This document shows positions 24,128 to 32,852 of a stretch of 44,463 nt of DNA, in pieces. Positions within the stretch are counted from its first letter, which is position 1, and every line of letters starts with the position of its first letter. Under the pieces are notes generated by a model. It had not been told where the DNA came from. It searched no databases and saw only the letters and a program-made list of their open reading frames with translations. Location: the NCBI GenBank assembly GCA_018816555.1, contig JAHIVT010000051.1, forward strand, positions 1 through 44,463, in the 5' to 3' direction. The position numbers were made by a program, and so were the translations under genes. This DNA comes from Pseudomonadota bacterium. Its GTDB lineage: Bacteria > Desulfobacterota > Desulfobulbia > Desulfobulbales > SURF-16.

Positions 24128-24847
24128 TCATGACGGAGATAGTATCTCGCGAAATTCGTAAGCTAAAAGTTCTCTAATGGGGCATATTTGTGTTTTAATT
24201 ATTTCATTAACTTCTTTATCAAATTTTTCATATGCCTCACCTATTTTCTCCCTGAGTTCATAGCCATTTATGTCGTCACCACCTTCAGACATTTTATCTA
24301 AATGGTCACGTACAGATATATTATGTTTTGCCATGTAACTTTTATGACTTTTTATGCAGTTAGCCGATGAGTTTGCTACTGAATTTAAAGTCAATTTTAA
24401 CTGATTTAAAGTTTTACTCTGAAAATAAATTGAGGATTTTTCAATTTCATGCCTAGTGGATTTTATTTTGTCTAATATGTTCAAAAAGTCTTCAGTTATT
24501 AATTCAGGATCTTTCCATTTCAAGCCTTGATGGAGTCTCTCTAGCGGGATTAAAGACATTTGGCTTAAATCCCACTCAATTCCATAAAATAAGGTATGGA
24601 TATTTTTTATTGCATCAGCTCTTTCTTCCTCGAGCCTTGTGAAGATACTCATTTGTTCATGTGCAAATATTGAAAATTTATTCTTCAAAGAGATGGCATT
24701 TTCTTCTAACTCGGCCTTTTTAATTAAAAGTTCTTTGTTAAATTGATGCTCAATAAGTTTTTTTGATAAGAAGTAGGCACCAGTTAAGGCAATACTACTA
24801 CCGCCAATTGCACCAATGACAATGTTAATGATTTCTATAGCACCCAT
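24128..24847 (-). CDS. membrane-anchored coiled-coil protein of unknown function
   Basis: 239 residues. One N-terminal membrane segment (about residues 5-28, IINIVIGAIGGSSIALTGAYF) is followed by a long charged helical region (30-110) and further helices to the end, all presumably cytosolic. I recognise no catalytic motif. Small one-membrane-helix proteins of this shape are frequent in integron cassettes and in abortive-infection loci. It fills one cassette by itself, with attC sites at both ends. Confidence 0.7.
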   Translation of the reverse strand: MGAIEIINIVIGAIGGSSIALTGAYFLSKKLIEHQFNKELLIKKAELEENAISLKNKFSIFAHEQMSIFTRLEEERADAIKNIHTLFYGIEWDLSQMSLIPLERLHQGLKWKDPELITEDFLNILDKIKSTRHEIEKSSIYFQSKTLNQLKLTLNSVANSSANCIKSHKSYMAKHNISVRDHLDKMSEGGDDINGYELREKIGEAYEKFDKEVNEIIKTQICPIRELLAYEFREILSPS

Positions 24848-24881
24848 GATTTCTTATTGAGGAAGTTTATAATTTTTTTTA

Positions 24882-25002
24882 ATCTAACCCTAAAACCCCG
24901 CAGTCAGCAGTGAGAGGGTGATTTTGCTGGTGCGCGGGCCAGAAGCCTTGCCGTGTCAGCGCCGCAGACGTCCTCGAAGTCAGGTTAATTCTATTGTTAG
25001 GG
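24882..25002 (-). other. attC-like integron recombination site C
   Basis: On the minus strand it starts with CCCTAAC, whose TAA is the stop codon of the HEPN-type gene, and ends 121 bases later with GTTAGAT, a perfect GTTRRRY core. The end shared with site A (TATTGTTAG, preceded by CAGGT) supports common origin. The inner arms pair poorly, so this site may be a hybrid or be losing function. Confidence 0.55.
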
Positions 25003-26256
25003 GCGCTCGTACGAGTTTGCGATTATAACCTTTTCCGCTAAATACTTTACCAGCGGCACTTCCTTTTTCACTGAGGCTTCTGAGTTTGGCGTTGGGATGA
25101 ATGTTTCCTGGCGATTATAACGATCAGACGAATGTACCAGAGCGTTCCGAACCATTTTTACTCTTTTTGCTACATTCCCAACTATGTGGCCAGGAACGGC
25201 ACGGACTTCGTTTTCATCCCCAAATAACCGCCGTTTCTTGGAATACCACTTTTCTCCGAGATACTCTTCGTAAGCCTCAATAAATCTAATCAATTCAGAT
25301 TCATCAACATAACGGCTTAGCACGAGCCTAAGCATTTCTGTCTCATCAGACTCTCGTTTGTGGCTCGTTGTTTCTTGAATAATCCTGTCAAGCTGCTTCG
25401 GTTTAGCGGAAAATGCCGGATCATTAACGATTGCCGCCAACTTACGGTATAGCTCTTCATCGGAGATTGACACAAAGAAGTATTCGAGCACTTGATAAAA
25501 GGACAGGAATTGATTTACGGGGTCATCTGTGCTCATTCCGCGCTGATAAAACCGGATGATGTCTGTGTTAAGACGCCCCTTTGGCAATGGGAGATCACGA
25601 TCGGCTTTGCGCTCTTCAAACTGAAAAGGACGTTGTCTTGGCTGAAAACGTGGCCATTGTTCGTCAAGCGAATAGACTACACCCTTTAGATATGTGAGAT
25701 TGAAAAGACAGCCTTCAATAATACTCTGCGACTTCTTAATTGCCTGCTGAATGTCAGACGCGCGTATGTTGTATATGCGGACAGTTAACGGGGAAAAAAG
25801 CGAGTCCCACAAGGTATCAGAAGACGTTGGCCTGCCTGATCCGCGCCTCCGGATACGGTTTGATGAGTATTCATGGAAGCCATCAGCGAAACGAAAATAG
25901 TTCTTAAAATCATCCGAGGCTTCACCTACTTCAACATAGAGTGCGCCCGATGCGGGATCACCAAACGTCATAGGTGTACCGCGAAACTCGTGATACGGTG
26001 CTTTAAATTGGTTTGCCAGGCTGATCATTTGTTCACGATATTCCTTGCTACACATGCAGCATTCCACCGGACTTGCCGAGAACTCTGATCGACGCTCTTC
26101 AAACATAGCATAGGCGCGAAGTTCGTCAGCGCTGGCTCGACGCATCTGGTCAGATCCTATTTTGAAGAATAGCTCTTCTTGATGCTCGTCAACTAGCTCT
26201 ATCCAAGGAACCGAATACTTTTCTTTAAACAGCGCCTTTGCTTCTTCTATATTCAT
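24997..26256 (-). CDS. HEPN-type candidate antiviral RNase
   Basis: 419-residue cytosolic protein. Near the C-terminus it has VRNALVHSSDRY, an R-x4-H motif (R370, H375) of the HEPN ribonuclease class, within a helical domain (about 240-400). An N-terminal CCMC with neighbouring residues (about 64-67) could bind metal. HEPN proteins cut RNA in abortive infection, toxin-antitoxin and CRISPR ancillary systems. The motif and overall size fit the large single-gene HEPN antiphage proteins, but I cannot name the subfamily. It is the first visible cassette gene on the minus strand. ATG 26256 has no strong ribosome binding site, and the TAA lies within the attC box. Confidence 0.7.
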   Translation of the reverse strand: MNIEEAKALFKEKYSVPWIELVDEHQEELFFKIGSDQMRRASADELRAYAMFEERRSEFSASPVECCMCSKEYREQMISLANQFKAPYHEFRGTPMTFGDPASGALYVEVGEASDDFKNYFRFADGFHEYSSNRIRRRGSGRPTSSDTLWDSLFSPLTVRIYNIRASDIQQAIKKSQSIIEGCLFNLTYLKGVVYSLDEQWPRFQPRQRPFQFEERKADRDLPLPKGRLNTDIIRFYQRGMSTDDPVNQFLSFYQVLEYFFVSISDEELYRKLAAIVNDPAFSAKPKQLDRIIQETTSHKRESDETEMLRLVLSRYVDESELIRFIEAYEEYLGEKWYSKKRRLFGDENEVRAVPGHIVGNVAKRVKMVRNALVHSSDRYNRQETFIPTPNSEASVKKEVPLVKYLAEKVIIANSYERP

Positions 26257-26689
26257 GACAAACCTTCAAGTCCCATGAGTAGACATTCGAAAAGACGCAG
26301 AGTTTTACGCCCATTTGGAGTCTGAAAAAATTATATGCAGCGATTTAAACTGATAATATCACTCAGGCTGTTTTTATCCAGCTTTTTCAATGTTTAAAAA
26401 TTTTGCTTTTAATGATCTCTATAATTGAGATTTGCCTGGGTAAGGAAAATGCCTGACAAGAATGCAGCAAGTTAACACTGTTCCTGATTCTGATTAAGCA
26501 AAATCGCAAATTGACTTTCTTCCTGATCCTGAACCTGATTTATATCAAAAAATAGTCGCATAAAAACTCTCGCCAGAAGTATATCAGAACAAGTGGATGG
26601 GGTTGAGATGAGAATTGGTGGAAGGACTGGGAGTATAATCGACGGATGGGTTTGCATCATAACGGGTGGTGGGTTTGGGTAATATTAAG
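26257..26689. other. 433-base gap at the upstream edge of the cassette array
   Basis: No gene or integron integrase is visible. I looked for attI or a further attC box (RYYYAAC / GTTRRRY with paired arms) and found none, so the array is probably truncated here. The sequence is AT-rich with a tandem-like stretch of CTGAT-type words near 26481-26540. Confidence 0.35.
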
Positions 26690-26966
26690 CAGGAATAATA
26701 AAGCCCCTCACGCCGCAGAAGTGAACCGATTTCCCCGGGCTTATCACATGCATCTATTCTTGTAGGATGCGGAGCTTGTAGGTGGCGGTGAAACGCCTCC
26801 GTGGCTTTGTCTCTTGCACTTCCGGGTCAGGCGGCAAAGGTTTGTGTTTCGCCGTGTTGTTGAACGTGGATGGAACTCCAGTCGCCCTATGGGCTCCTTC
26901 CATTCCATTCACGTTCAAAGTTACTTGTCCGGCCATAGAAATTGATTTTAATTGAACAGTTTTCAT
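26690..26966 (-). pseudogene. frameshifted, truncated insertion-sequence orfA
   Basis: An ATG at 26966 with GGAG upstream starts a 70-codon frame ending RRRFTATYKLRILQE. The family normally continues EADAC-x-x-PG-x-IG-x-LLRREGLY-x-S. Here that continuation, DACDKPGEIGSLLRREGLYY, is found in another frame right after the stop, so 1-2 bases were lost at about 26757. The helix-turn-helix ends soon after, and no orfB or integrase core follows. It is a dead IS3-like or related transposase front end. Confidence 0.7.
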
Positions 26967-27024
26967 GGTGATAACTCCTACCCGCCCTACACTAATTTTT
27001 CCAGGGGTAGTTGTCTCTCTTACA

Positions 27025-27095
27025 TTGACACAGAGGGTTTAGCCATGTCAAACTTTCGGATTAACTTGACAAAAAGCGTATTCCAATCATATAGA
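27025..27095 (+). promoter_or_regulatory. promoter region with TTGACA/TGTCAA dyad
   Basis: TTGACA at 27066-27071 and TATAGA at 27090-27095, 18 bases apart, form a good sigma-70 promoter. Just upstream TTGACA (27025) and TGTCAA (27046) are inverted around 15 bases, so the three hexamers are about 20 bases apart. The dyad could be an operator. Transcription would begin near 27102. Confidence 0.5.
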
Positions 27096-27153
27096 ATATG
27101 GTTTGAAATTTTTAACGGCTGAAGCAAAAGCCGATTCATCAACGGATGGAAAA

Positions 27154-29139
27154 ATGCAAATGTGGATCATTCAAAGAAAATTTATCATGAGCCTACAGGC
27201 GGTTATAATTCTTATTTGCATCCTGCTGTCTGGGTTGTTTATCCCCAGGGAAATTCGGGCGGACCTCAATAAGGACCAGACCCAGCTCCAGGTATTGCAA
27301 TCATTAAACCTGATTGCGGTCTCTTTGACCCATATCATGACGTATAATGACAAGGTGGTTCTTGACCAGGAATACAATACCATCATCAATAATTTGAATT
27401 TGAGCAATATTCCTGACGCCGACATCATAACATTGCTTCAGGAACTCATGGACCTGCTCATAAGTTCGAAAATTCAAGATCATGAAAGGGATTACATCTT
27501 GACCCGCTTTGATAAAAATGTCCAAAACGAGCTTAAAAATAGAGTGAGGTCGCGCATTTTCGATACTGACATGGTTCTCAACCCTTATGTGGGCGTTTTA
27601 ACTGCGGTACTTTCCACAGGGTCCTTTTATTTTAATTACCGATCCCAAATGGATGCATACGCTAAAGAGAAAGAGGAAGGAGAATGGGCAATTGAAGCAA
27701 AAACCATGCAGGACATCAACAGTTTTTACAAAAAGCTGCTGAAATATTCCTGGGAGTTGATGCGGCGATATAATTTGCCTGACGAATGGAGATTGAATGA
27801 AAAACAGCTCCGCGATTATACTGATATTTTGAAGGAATCCGACCTTGACCGGCGGTATCGCAAATTGGAGCGGATTGAAAATAGTTTCCAAAAATTCCCG
27901 CCCTACTGGTATTACCGTGGTCAAGCGGCCCAGGAAATTGGTAAAAATGACGAGGCGATTGATTGTTTCAACCATTTTCAGCAAATCAATCAGAGGATCT
28001 TGAGAAAGGATCCTTATGCGGCCTCCGTTGCCATGTGCAAAACCATGTTGAAAGTGGAACAGTCAGATCCTGGCATGCTTAAAAGCGATTTGGATCTGAT
28101 TTTAGCCAATTCAGATGATGCCGATTGGGGGAATATCCTTTTTGCGGCCCTTCAGTATGGACGTATGGGAGATCCTGACGCGGCGGGCAAGCTGATTCTA
28201 CGCAATCTGGATAACGGGCATATCGCATTTATCGACTCTCCTGATATGATTCGGTCGGTCGGTCCGGCTTTGCTGCTTAATGCTCGAGTTGATGTTTTCA
28301 ATCGCATCATGGATATGGTGCTGAAAAACGATAAGGTGAAGAATTACGATGTGCTGTGGCTCTATGGGCAAATTCAAAACAGTGATATCTTAAAAAAAAT
28401 ACAACCTGAATTTGACCGCGTGTTGCTGCAGGTTGCGGATAAGTCCCTTCTCAACCCCCTCAATGTTTTTAAGGGCGATAATATTACACTTTTTTTGCCT
28501 ACGCGCTGGATGGCTGAAAATTCCCTGGTGACGTTGCGTTTAAAGAATGAGGACGGGGAGAAAGATTTCTATCCTGCCGATGCGGCCGTGATGCCCGGCC
28601 TTCCGGAAATGAGTGTGCTGACCTTTAAAGATGTATTTCCGATCAAATCTTTTATAAAGAAAAAACGTTCTGCGGAGATCTCCATCGCTCTTATTCGCGA
28701 AAAGCTTGCGGCGGACAAAACCGAAGCAGAAGGCTACGATATAGAAATGGTCTTCAAATCCCAAATCATTCGATCCGACGAGCAATTATCCAAAACAATA
28801 AAGTATACCAATGATCTCTTCAAAGTTGGCACACCTAGCATCGAAGCTGAAAAAAAGAAACAGGATTCAGACGACTTGACCGTTTGGTTCAATAAAGAAA
28901 AAATCATCCTGAACGGTGAAACTTTCGGGTGGAACGATGACGGTGTCACCAAAATCAACACCGAAGTCAATCTGCCGAGCTCCTCATCCCTGCTGCCCCC
29001 TCCGATATTAGAGCATCATCTCTCCCCTGTGCCAGTCCGCGATGAAATACAATCACAGGCACTGGATGACAGGAAAAAAGAGTTTAAAAAAAAGACTGGT
29101 TCAAATTGGGGTTTAGGGAGCAATGGAACGTTTTTGTGA
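27154..29139 (+). CDS. exported TPR-like protein of unknown function
   Basis: About 661 residues. A signal peptide of the form MWIIQRKFIMSLQAV then a hydrophobic core (IILICILLSGLFIP) and a cut after REIRA is clear. The mature part has predicted helical pairs (PYWYYRGQAAQEIGKNDEAI is a typical TPR helix pair near residues 250-270) and is mostly helical to about 460, followed by a likely beta-rich C-terminal third. I do not recognise a family. An in-frame TTG exists at 27103, but that is where transcription should start, so I take ATG 27154 (ATG 27163 is equally possible). The C-terminus is rich in Ser, Pro and Lys. Confidence 0.75.
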   Translation: MQMWIIQRKFIMSLQAVIILICILLSGLFIPREIRADLNKDQTQLQVLQSLNLIAVSLTHIMTYNDKVVLDQEYNTIINNLNLSNIPDADIITLLQELMDLLISSKIQDHERDYILTRFDKNVQNELKNRVRSRIFDTDMVLNPYVGVLTAVLSTGSFYFNYRSQMDAYAKEKEEGEWAIEAKTMQDINSFYKKLLKYSWELMRRYNLPDEWRLNEKQLRDYTDILKESDLDRRYRKLERIENSFQKFPPYWYYRGQAAQEIGKNDEAIDCFNHFQQINQRILRKDPYAASVAMCKTMLKVEQSDPGMLKSDLDLILANSDDADWGNILFAALQYGRMGDPDAAGKLILRNLDNGHIAFIDSPDMIRSVGPALLLNARVDVFNRIMDMVLKNDKVKNYDVLWLYGQIQNSDILKKIQPEFDRVLLQVADKSLLNPLNVFKGDNITLFLPTRWMAENSLVTLRLKNEDGEKDFYPADAAVMPGLPEMSVLTFKDVFPIKSFIKKKRSAEISIALIREKLAADKTEAEGYDIEMVFKSQIIRSDEQLSKTIKYTNDLFKVGTPSIEAEKKKQDSDDLTVWFNKEKIILNGETFGWNDDGVTKINTEVNLPSSSSLLPPPILEHHLSPVPVRDEIQSQALDDRKKEFKKKTGSNWGLGSNGTFL

Positions 29140-29192
29140 AGCTTCGCATAAATGTAGAGAAGTGGCTCTGAAAATTTATACAAGGCCACAAG

Positions 29193-29429
29193 GTGGAAAT
29201 TCTTCTACGAGCACAGCCAACGAAAGGTTTCAAGAAGGAGCAGAAGATAGCTCATTCGCCGCCGGATCACATCTGGAAGAAGGCTTTATTCATGACCGGC
29301 GACTGGGCCTTTCATATTTTGAATGTCGGTGAAGCCACTCAGGTCGCCCCGACCCCCATCCCCGGCGCTGTATGGCTTCTTGGCTCAGGTCTTGCCGGCA
29401 TCGTTGCCGGTCGCCGGTATAAAAAATAG
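29193..29429 (+). pseudogene. remnant carrying a PEP-CTERM-type sorting tail
   Basis: The last 30 codons read PTPIPGAVWLLGSG, then a short hydrophobic run and GRRYKK, which is the P-x-P motif, transmembrane helix and basic tail recognised by exosortase in PEP-CTERM proteins. The 45 codons before it have no signal peptide and start at GTG, so the tail seems detached from its original exported protein. If it is translated from ATG 29292 it would be only a 45-residue peptide. A decayed gene is more likely than a functional one. Confidence 0.5.
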
Positions 29430-30143
29430 GAACCAGGCAGCAATGACCATGCTGATGTTCATTTTTCCGCCGGCAGCAAGATAAGCTGCCGGTGGGACCG
29501 CCCACTCGCCGGGATGCACGCATGAGATCGGGCCATCAATGCCCTGGAGTAGGTGCCGAGGCAACGATATTCATCTGCCGCTGAATTCAGGTTTTAAATA
29601 TTGATCAGGTACAGACCCAGGATGAAAAAGTTGGCACGGCGTCTGAACCAGATCAAGCCATCCGCGATACCTGTCAAATCGTCCGGACAACTTTGAAAAT
29701 ACGTGGATCGATGAGTTGAGGAGTCCTGTTGCTCTCGGTTATCCCCTTCGGTTTCATAACACTCACTTGTCGCTGTTGATGGTGGATATTTTCTGCTGGC
29801 GAGTAGATTGTTGGTAAATTTTTCCCTCCATTTATAAATTCACTTGTATAAAATTCGCATCCTCTGATAAAGTTTATTTATTGTCTCAAGATGCCCTCTA
29901 TGCATCCAGGAAACGGGCCGTATTATTTTGGTTCGGAAGAGGTGGAACATGACGGGGCACTGAGTTGTCACATCAAATAATACAAATGACGAAGCAGTGG
30001 TTGGTGAGCCTGAAAAAAAACAGGTTTTTCTTCAGGCTGCTGCAGCAGGGCAAAAGCAGTAGATATGGATGTGGACAACCGGGATGGTTCGGTTTTTGTT
30101 TTTTTTAAATGATGTGCTGCTGTTCCACTAAGGAGGTAGCGAA
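29430..30143. other. 714-base gap with hairpins upstream of a small gene
   Basis: No gene seen. A perfect 8-base stem, CCGGCAGC (29470-29477) with GCTGCCGG (29485-29492), lies after the sorting-tail remnant but lacks a T run. A 32-base hairpin spans 30007-30038 (AGCCTGAA with TTCAGGCT, inner A and T runs pairing too). A short ACCG/CGGT stem followed by a long T run at about 30078-30106 looks like a terminator or attenuator in the leader of the small gene downstream. Confidence 0.4.
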
Positions 30144-30329
30144 ATGAAAGAGTGTCCTTATTACGGCGGAACCTGCGAAGGCACAAGTTGCCATTTATGG
30201 CAGGATGAAAAGTGCGCATTTAATAACGTTCTCTACAATATTCAAGCTTCTGAAGGGGATTATCCGGAAGACCTGATAACATATGTTCCCCCTCCTTTTG
30301 ATGAGGATTTTGATCAGGCGGAGTATTGA
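30144..30329 (+). CDS. small Cys-rich protein
   Basis: 61 residues. The front half has cysteines at 4, 11, 16 and 24 (CPYYGGTCEGTSC, then CAF), enough for a small metal or Fe-S site. The back half is acidic with a PPPF turn. There is no signal peptide. A textbook AAGGAGGT lies 7 bases before the ATG, the best ribosome binding site in this part of the window, which argues that this short frame is real. Function unknown. Confidence 0.65.
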   Translation: MKECPYYGGTCEGTSCHLWQDEKCAFNNVLYNIQASEGDYPEDLITYVPPPFDEDFDQAEY

Positions 30330-30942
30330 TTTTTTCCGGTGACCTGTCCCTGTGAGGTTCATGTTCTTCCGGCAAGTGGTTCCGCATCGGAGTCAAATGC
30401 TGCCAGAAGGGCTTGAGCCTTGCCTTCATGATCTTTTCAAGAATTTGCTTCAAGGAGTAAGGCCTTAAGTCTGTCCGCGTTCAAAAAGTTTTGTCCGGCG
30501 CAGTGATAATGTAATTTTTGCCCGTTGCCCTTCCACCACGGCGTACTCAACGAGAGCGTGCCTGAACGTTTAAAAAAATCAACACTCTTTCACTTTCTTT
30601 CCTCCCCCTCCAATTGCGGCTGTTTTTTTATTTTCAACTGATGACGCTGCATCTTTAACACCTGACTGATCTCTTCCCCGCGCGGCTGCTCTCAACTTTC
30701 GCTGTGATCCCCTGTTGCCGAAATCGGTTGACTTTGTTCCTCTCTTGTATCAAAACTTATTTATAGGTAGAATTATCCAATCATCCCGTATTTTTCCCCT
30801 GTTTTCTTTTTTCTCTGAACGCAGCATTAAGCCATTTAAGAGGGTAGGGGGATTTGCCGAATTTTGCCCCCTCCAGCCCCAACAAATCCAGAGCAACCGA
30901 CAGCATGACAGCTTCGGCTTGCAGATTGGCAAAGGTTACACA
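30330..30942. other. 613-base gap before the PAS regulator
   Basis: I see no convincing gene. The frame of the regulator is open back to 30715, but the upstream part lacks PAS-like sequence and a good ribosome binding site. Several short palindromes occur, none with a clear terminator T run. Confidence 0.35.
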
Positions 30943-32679
30943 ATGACGGAAAATGTATCAGGCAGAATCAGTGATGAGAAATTCCGAGCACTTTTTGAAA
31001 ATTCAGCCGTAGGCATTTCCCTGATCGCGTATTCCCCTGGCAGGCCACCGACAGGCGAAGAAAAAATGGAGGTCTGTAATAGGGCCATGCGGGACTTTTT
31101 CGGCTACAGTCAGGAGGAAATGCTGTCCAAATCCATCGCCGAGCTGGCCCATCCGGATGATGTGGCCAAGGATCTCACCTTTCTTGAAGAGTTGCTGGCC
31201 GGCAAACGGCAAAGCTATCATCTTGAAAAACGTTATCTCAGGAAAGGTGGCCAGTATGTCTGGGGATATCTGTCGGCAAGTCTTATCAAAGATGGGGCCG
31301 GCAAGCCGGTTCAATTGGTGCGCACCGTGGAGGATATCAGCCGGCAGAAAAAGGCCCAGACGGAAGCCCAGGCCAATGAGGAGCGCTACCGGTTGTTATA
31401 TGATGATGCCCCTGTCTGTTACCATTCATTGGATGAGAACGGTTATTTCATCGATGTGAATGAAACCTGGCTGAAAACCCTAGGATATGCGAGAGCAGAG
31501 GTGATCGGCAGATCCTTCAGCGATTTTCTCCATCCTGACTGGATTCCCAACTTTAAAAAGAATTTTCCCTGTTTTCTGGACGCCGGAATGACCCGTGACT
31601 TTGAGTTTGACATGGTCAGAAAGGATGGATCTCCTCTCAGCGTTTGCTTGAACGGCAAAATAGGCCGCAATCCGGATGGTTCATTCCGGCAGACCCACTG
31701 TATTTTTCTGGATGTTACGCAAAAAAAGCAGATGCAACAGGCGTTGCGTGAGAGTGAAGAACGTTTTCGCTGTCTGGCGGAGGCCACATTTGAAGGCATC
31801 TTTTTTTATGACCAGGGAACTATCATCGATGCAAATAGTGTCTTTGCGGAACTGTTCGGCTATGGTCCTGAAGAGATCCTTGGCATGCAGGTAACGGAAT
31901 TGCTTGCTGGTGGCTCATCGCCACAGAGAATGTCTGCCATGGCAATGGATGATAATGACTTCAGGGAAGTCCTCGGCCGCAAGAAAGACGGGACATGTTT
32001 CCCGGTGGAGATTCATGGAAAAGACATCCCATATAAGGGACGGATGGTTCGTGTTGCAGCCATAAGAGACATAACGGCCATCAAAATGGCGGAGAACACC
32101 TTAAAGGATATCAATCAGCAGCTTGAAATGCGGGTCAACGAGAGGACTGCCTCACTGGTCCGGATAAATAAGGCCCGGGAAAAAGAAATCCTGGAGCGGA
32201 AAGAAATCGAAAAAGATCTGAAACAGCAAGATGCTGAACTGCAGGCGAAACAGGTCAGACTGGAAGAGGTGAATACGGCCTTAAAAGTATTACTGCAGGA
32301 GAGCAGTGCTGCCAAAGAACAGTTCGAAAAACAGATATTTTTGAATATTAAAAAACTGCTGGAACCGCACATCGATGATCTGGAGAGTGTGCTGACAAGC
32401 AGGGAGCAGAAATCACATCTTGATATTGTCCGCCATGACATTGAAAAAATTTCCTCATCTTTTGCCGGGAAAATATCCGTGGAAAATTTTAATTTAACCC
32501 CCCGTGAGATTTTCATTGCTGACTACATCCGGCAGGGCAAGACCAATAAAGACATTGCCCAATTACTGAAAGTAACCCCCAGTGCGATTGATTTCCATCG
32601 CCGTAATCTGCGTAACAAGCTTCATATCAAAGGAAAAAACATCAGTCTCCGGTCGTATCTTCTGACACTCGTAGGGTAG
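30943..32679 (+). CDS. triple-PAS sensor with LuxR-type DNA-binding domain
   Basis: 578 residues, cytosolic. Three PAS domains (about 10-135, 150-265, 275-385, each with its FGYSQEEM, LGYARAEV or FGYGPEEI signature) are followed by a long coiled coil (about 385-510) and a C-terminal LuxR/GerE helix-turn-helix: LTPREIFIADYIRQGKTNKD (about 517-536), then IDFHRRNLRNKL. There is no kinase or receiver domain, so ligand or redox sensing by PAS is probably passed directly through the coiled coil to DNA binding. I start at ATG 30943 just before PAS 1. The chemoreceptor downstream is on the same strand but has its own promoter. Confidence 0.85.
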   Translation: MTENVSGRISDEKFRALFENSAVGISLIAYSPGRPPTGEEKMEVCNRAMRDFFGYSQEEMLSKSIAELAHPDDVAKDLTFLEELLAGKRQSYHLEKRYLRKGGQYVWGYLSASLIKDGAGKPVQLVRTVEDISRQKKAQTEAQANEERYRLLYDDAPVCYHSLDENGYFIDVNETWLKTLGYARAEVIGRSFSDFLHPDWIPNFKKNFPCFLDAGMTRDFEFDMVRKDGSPLSVCLNGKIGRNPDGSFRQTHCIFLDVTQKKQMQQALRESEERFRCLAEATFEGIFFYDQGTIIDANSVFAELFGYGPEEILGMQVTELLAGGSSPQRMSAMAMDDNDFREVLGRKKDGTCFPVEIHGKDIPYKGRMVRVAAIRDITAIKMAENTLKDINQQLEMRVNERTASLVRINKAREKEILERKEIEKDLKQQDAELQAKQVRLEEVNTALKVLLQESSAAKEQFEKQIFLNIKKLLEPHIDDLESVLTSREQKSHLDIVRHDIEKISSSFAGKISVENFNLTPREIFIADYIRQGKTNKDIAQLLKVTPSAIDFHRRNLRNKLHIKGKNISLRSYLLTLVG

Positions 32680-32710
32680 AACCTACGGATTCCCTCCCTG
32701 TTTTCCCGCA

Positions 32711-32740
32711 TTGACTCCTTTTTCATTTAATCCCTATGCT
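32711..32740 (+). promoter_or_regulatory. sigma-70-type promoter of the chemoreceptor gene
   Basis: TTGACT (32711-32716), an 18-base spacer and TATGCT (32735-32740). The start codon lies 112 bases on, with GGGAGGGAG as a strong ribosome binding site 6 bases before it. Confidence 0.5.
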
Positions 32741-32852
32741 GTATTCAGCGTTGAAGATTGACTGGACGGTTCCGGTAAATCCCGGCTTAACTTTGCCGTG
32801 GTAAGTGTTCTTTGCCATGGGAATGAAGACGTATACAGGGAGGGAGTAAGTC

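Noticed and set aside
29123-29332. 69-residue frame overlapping the end of the TPR-like gene
   Set aside because: Overlaps two better frames and has no recognisable feature.
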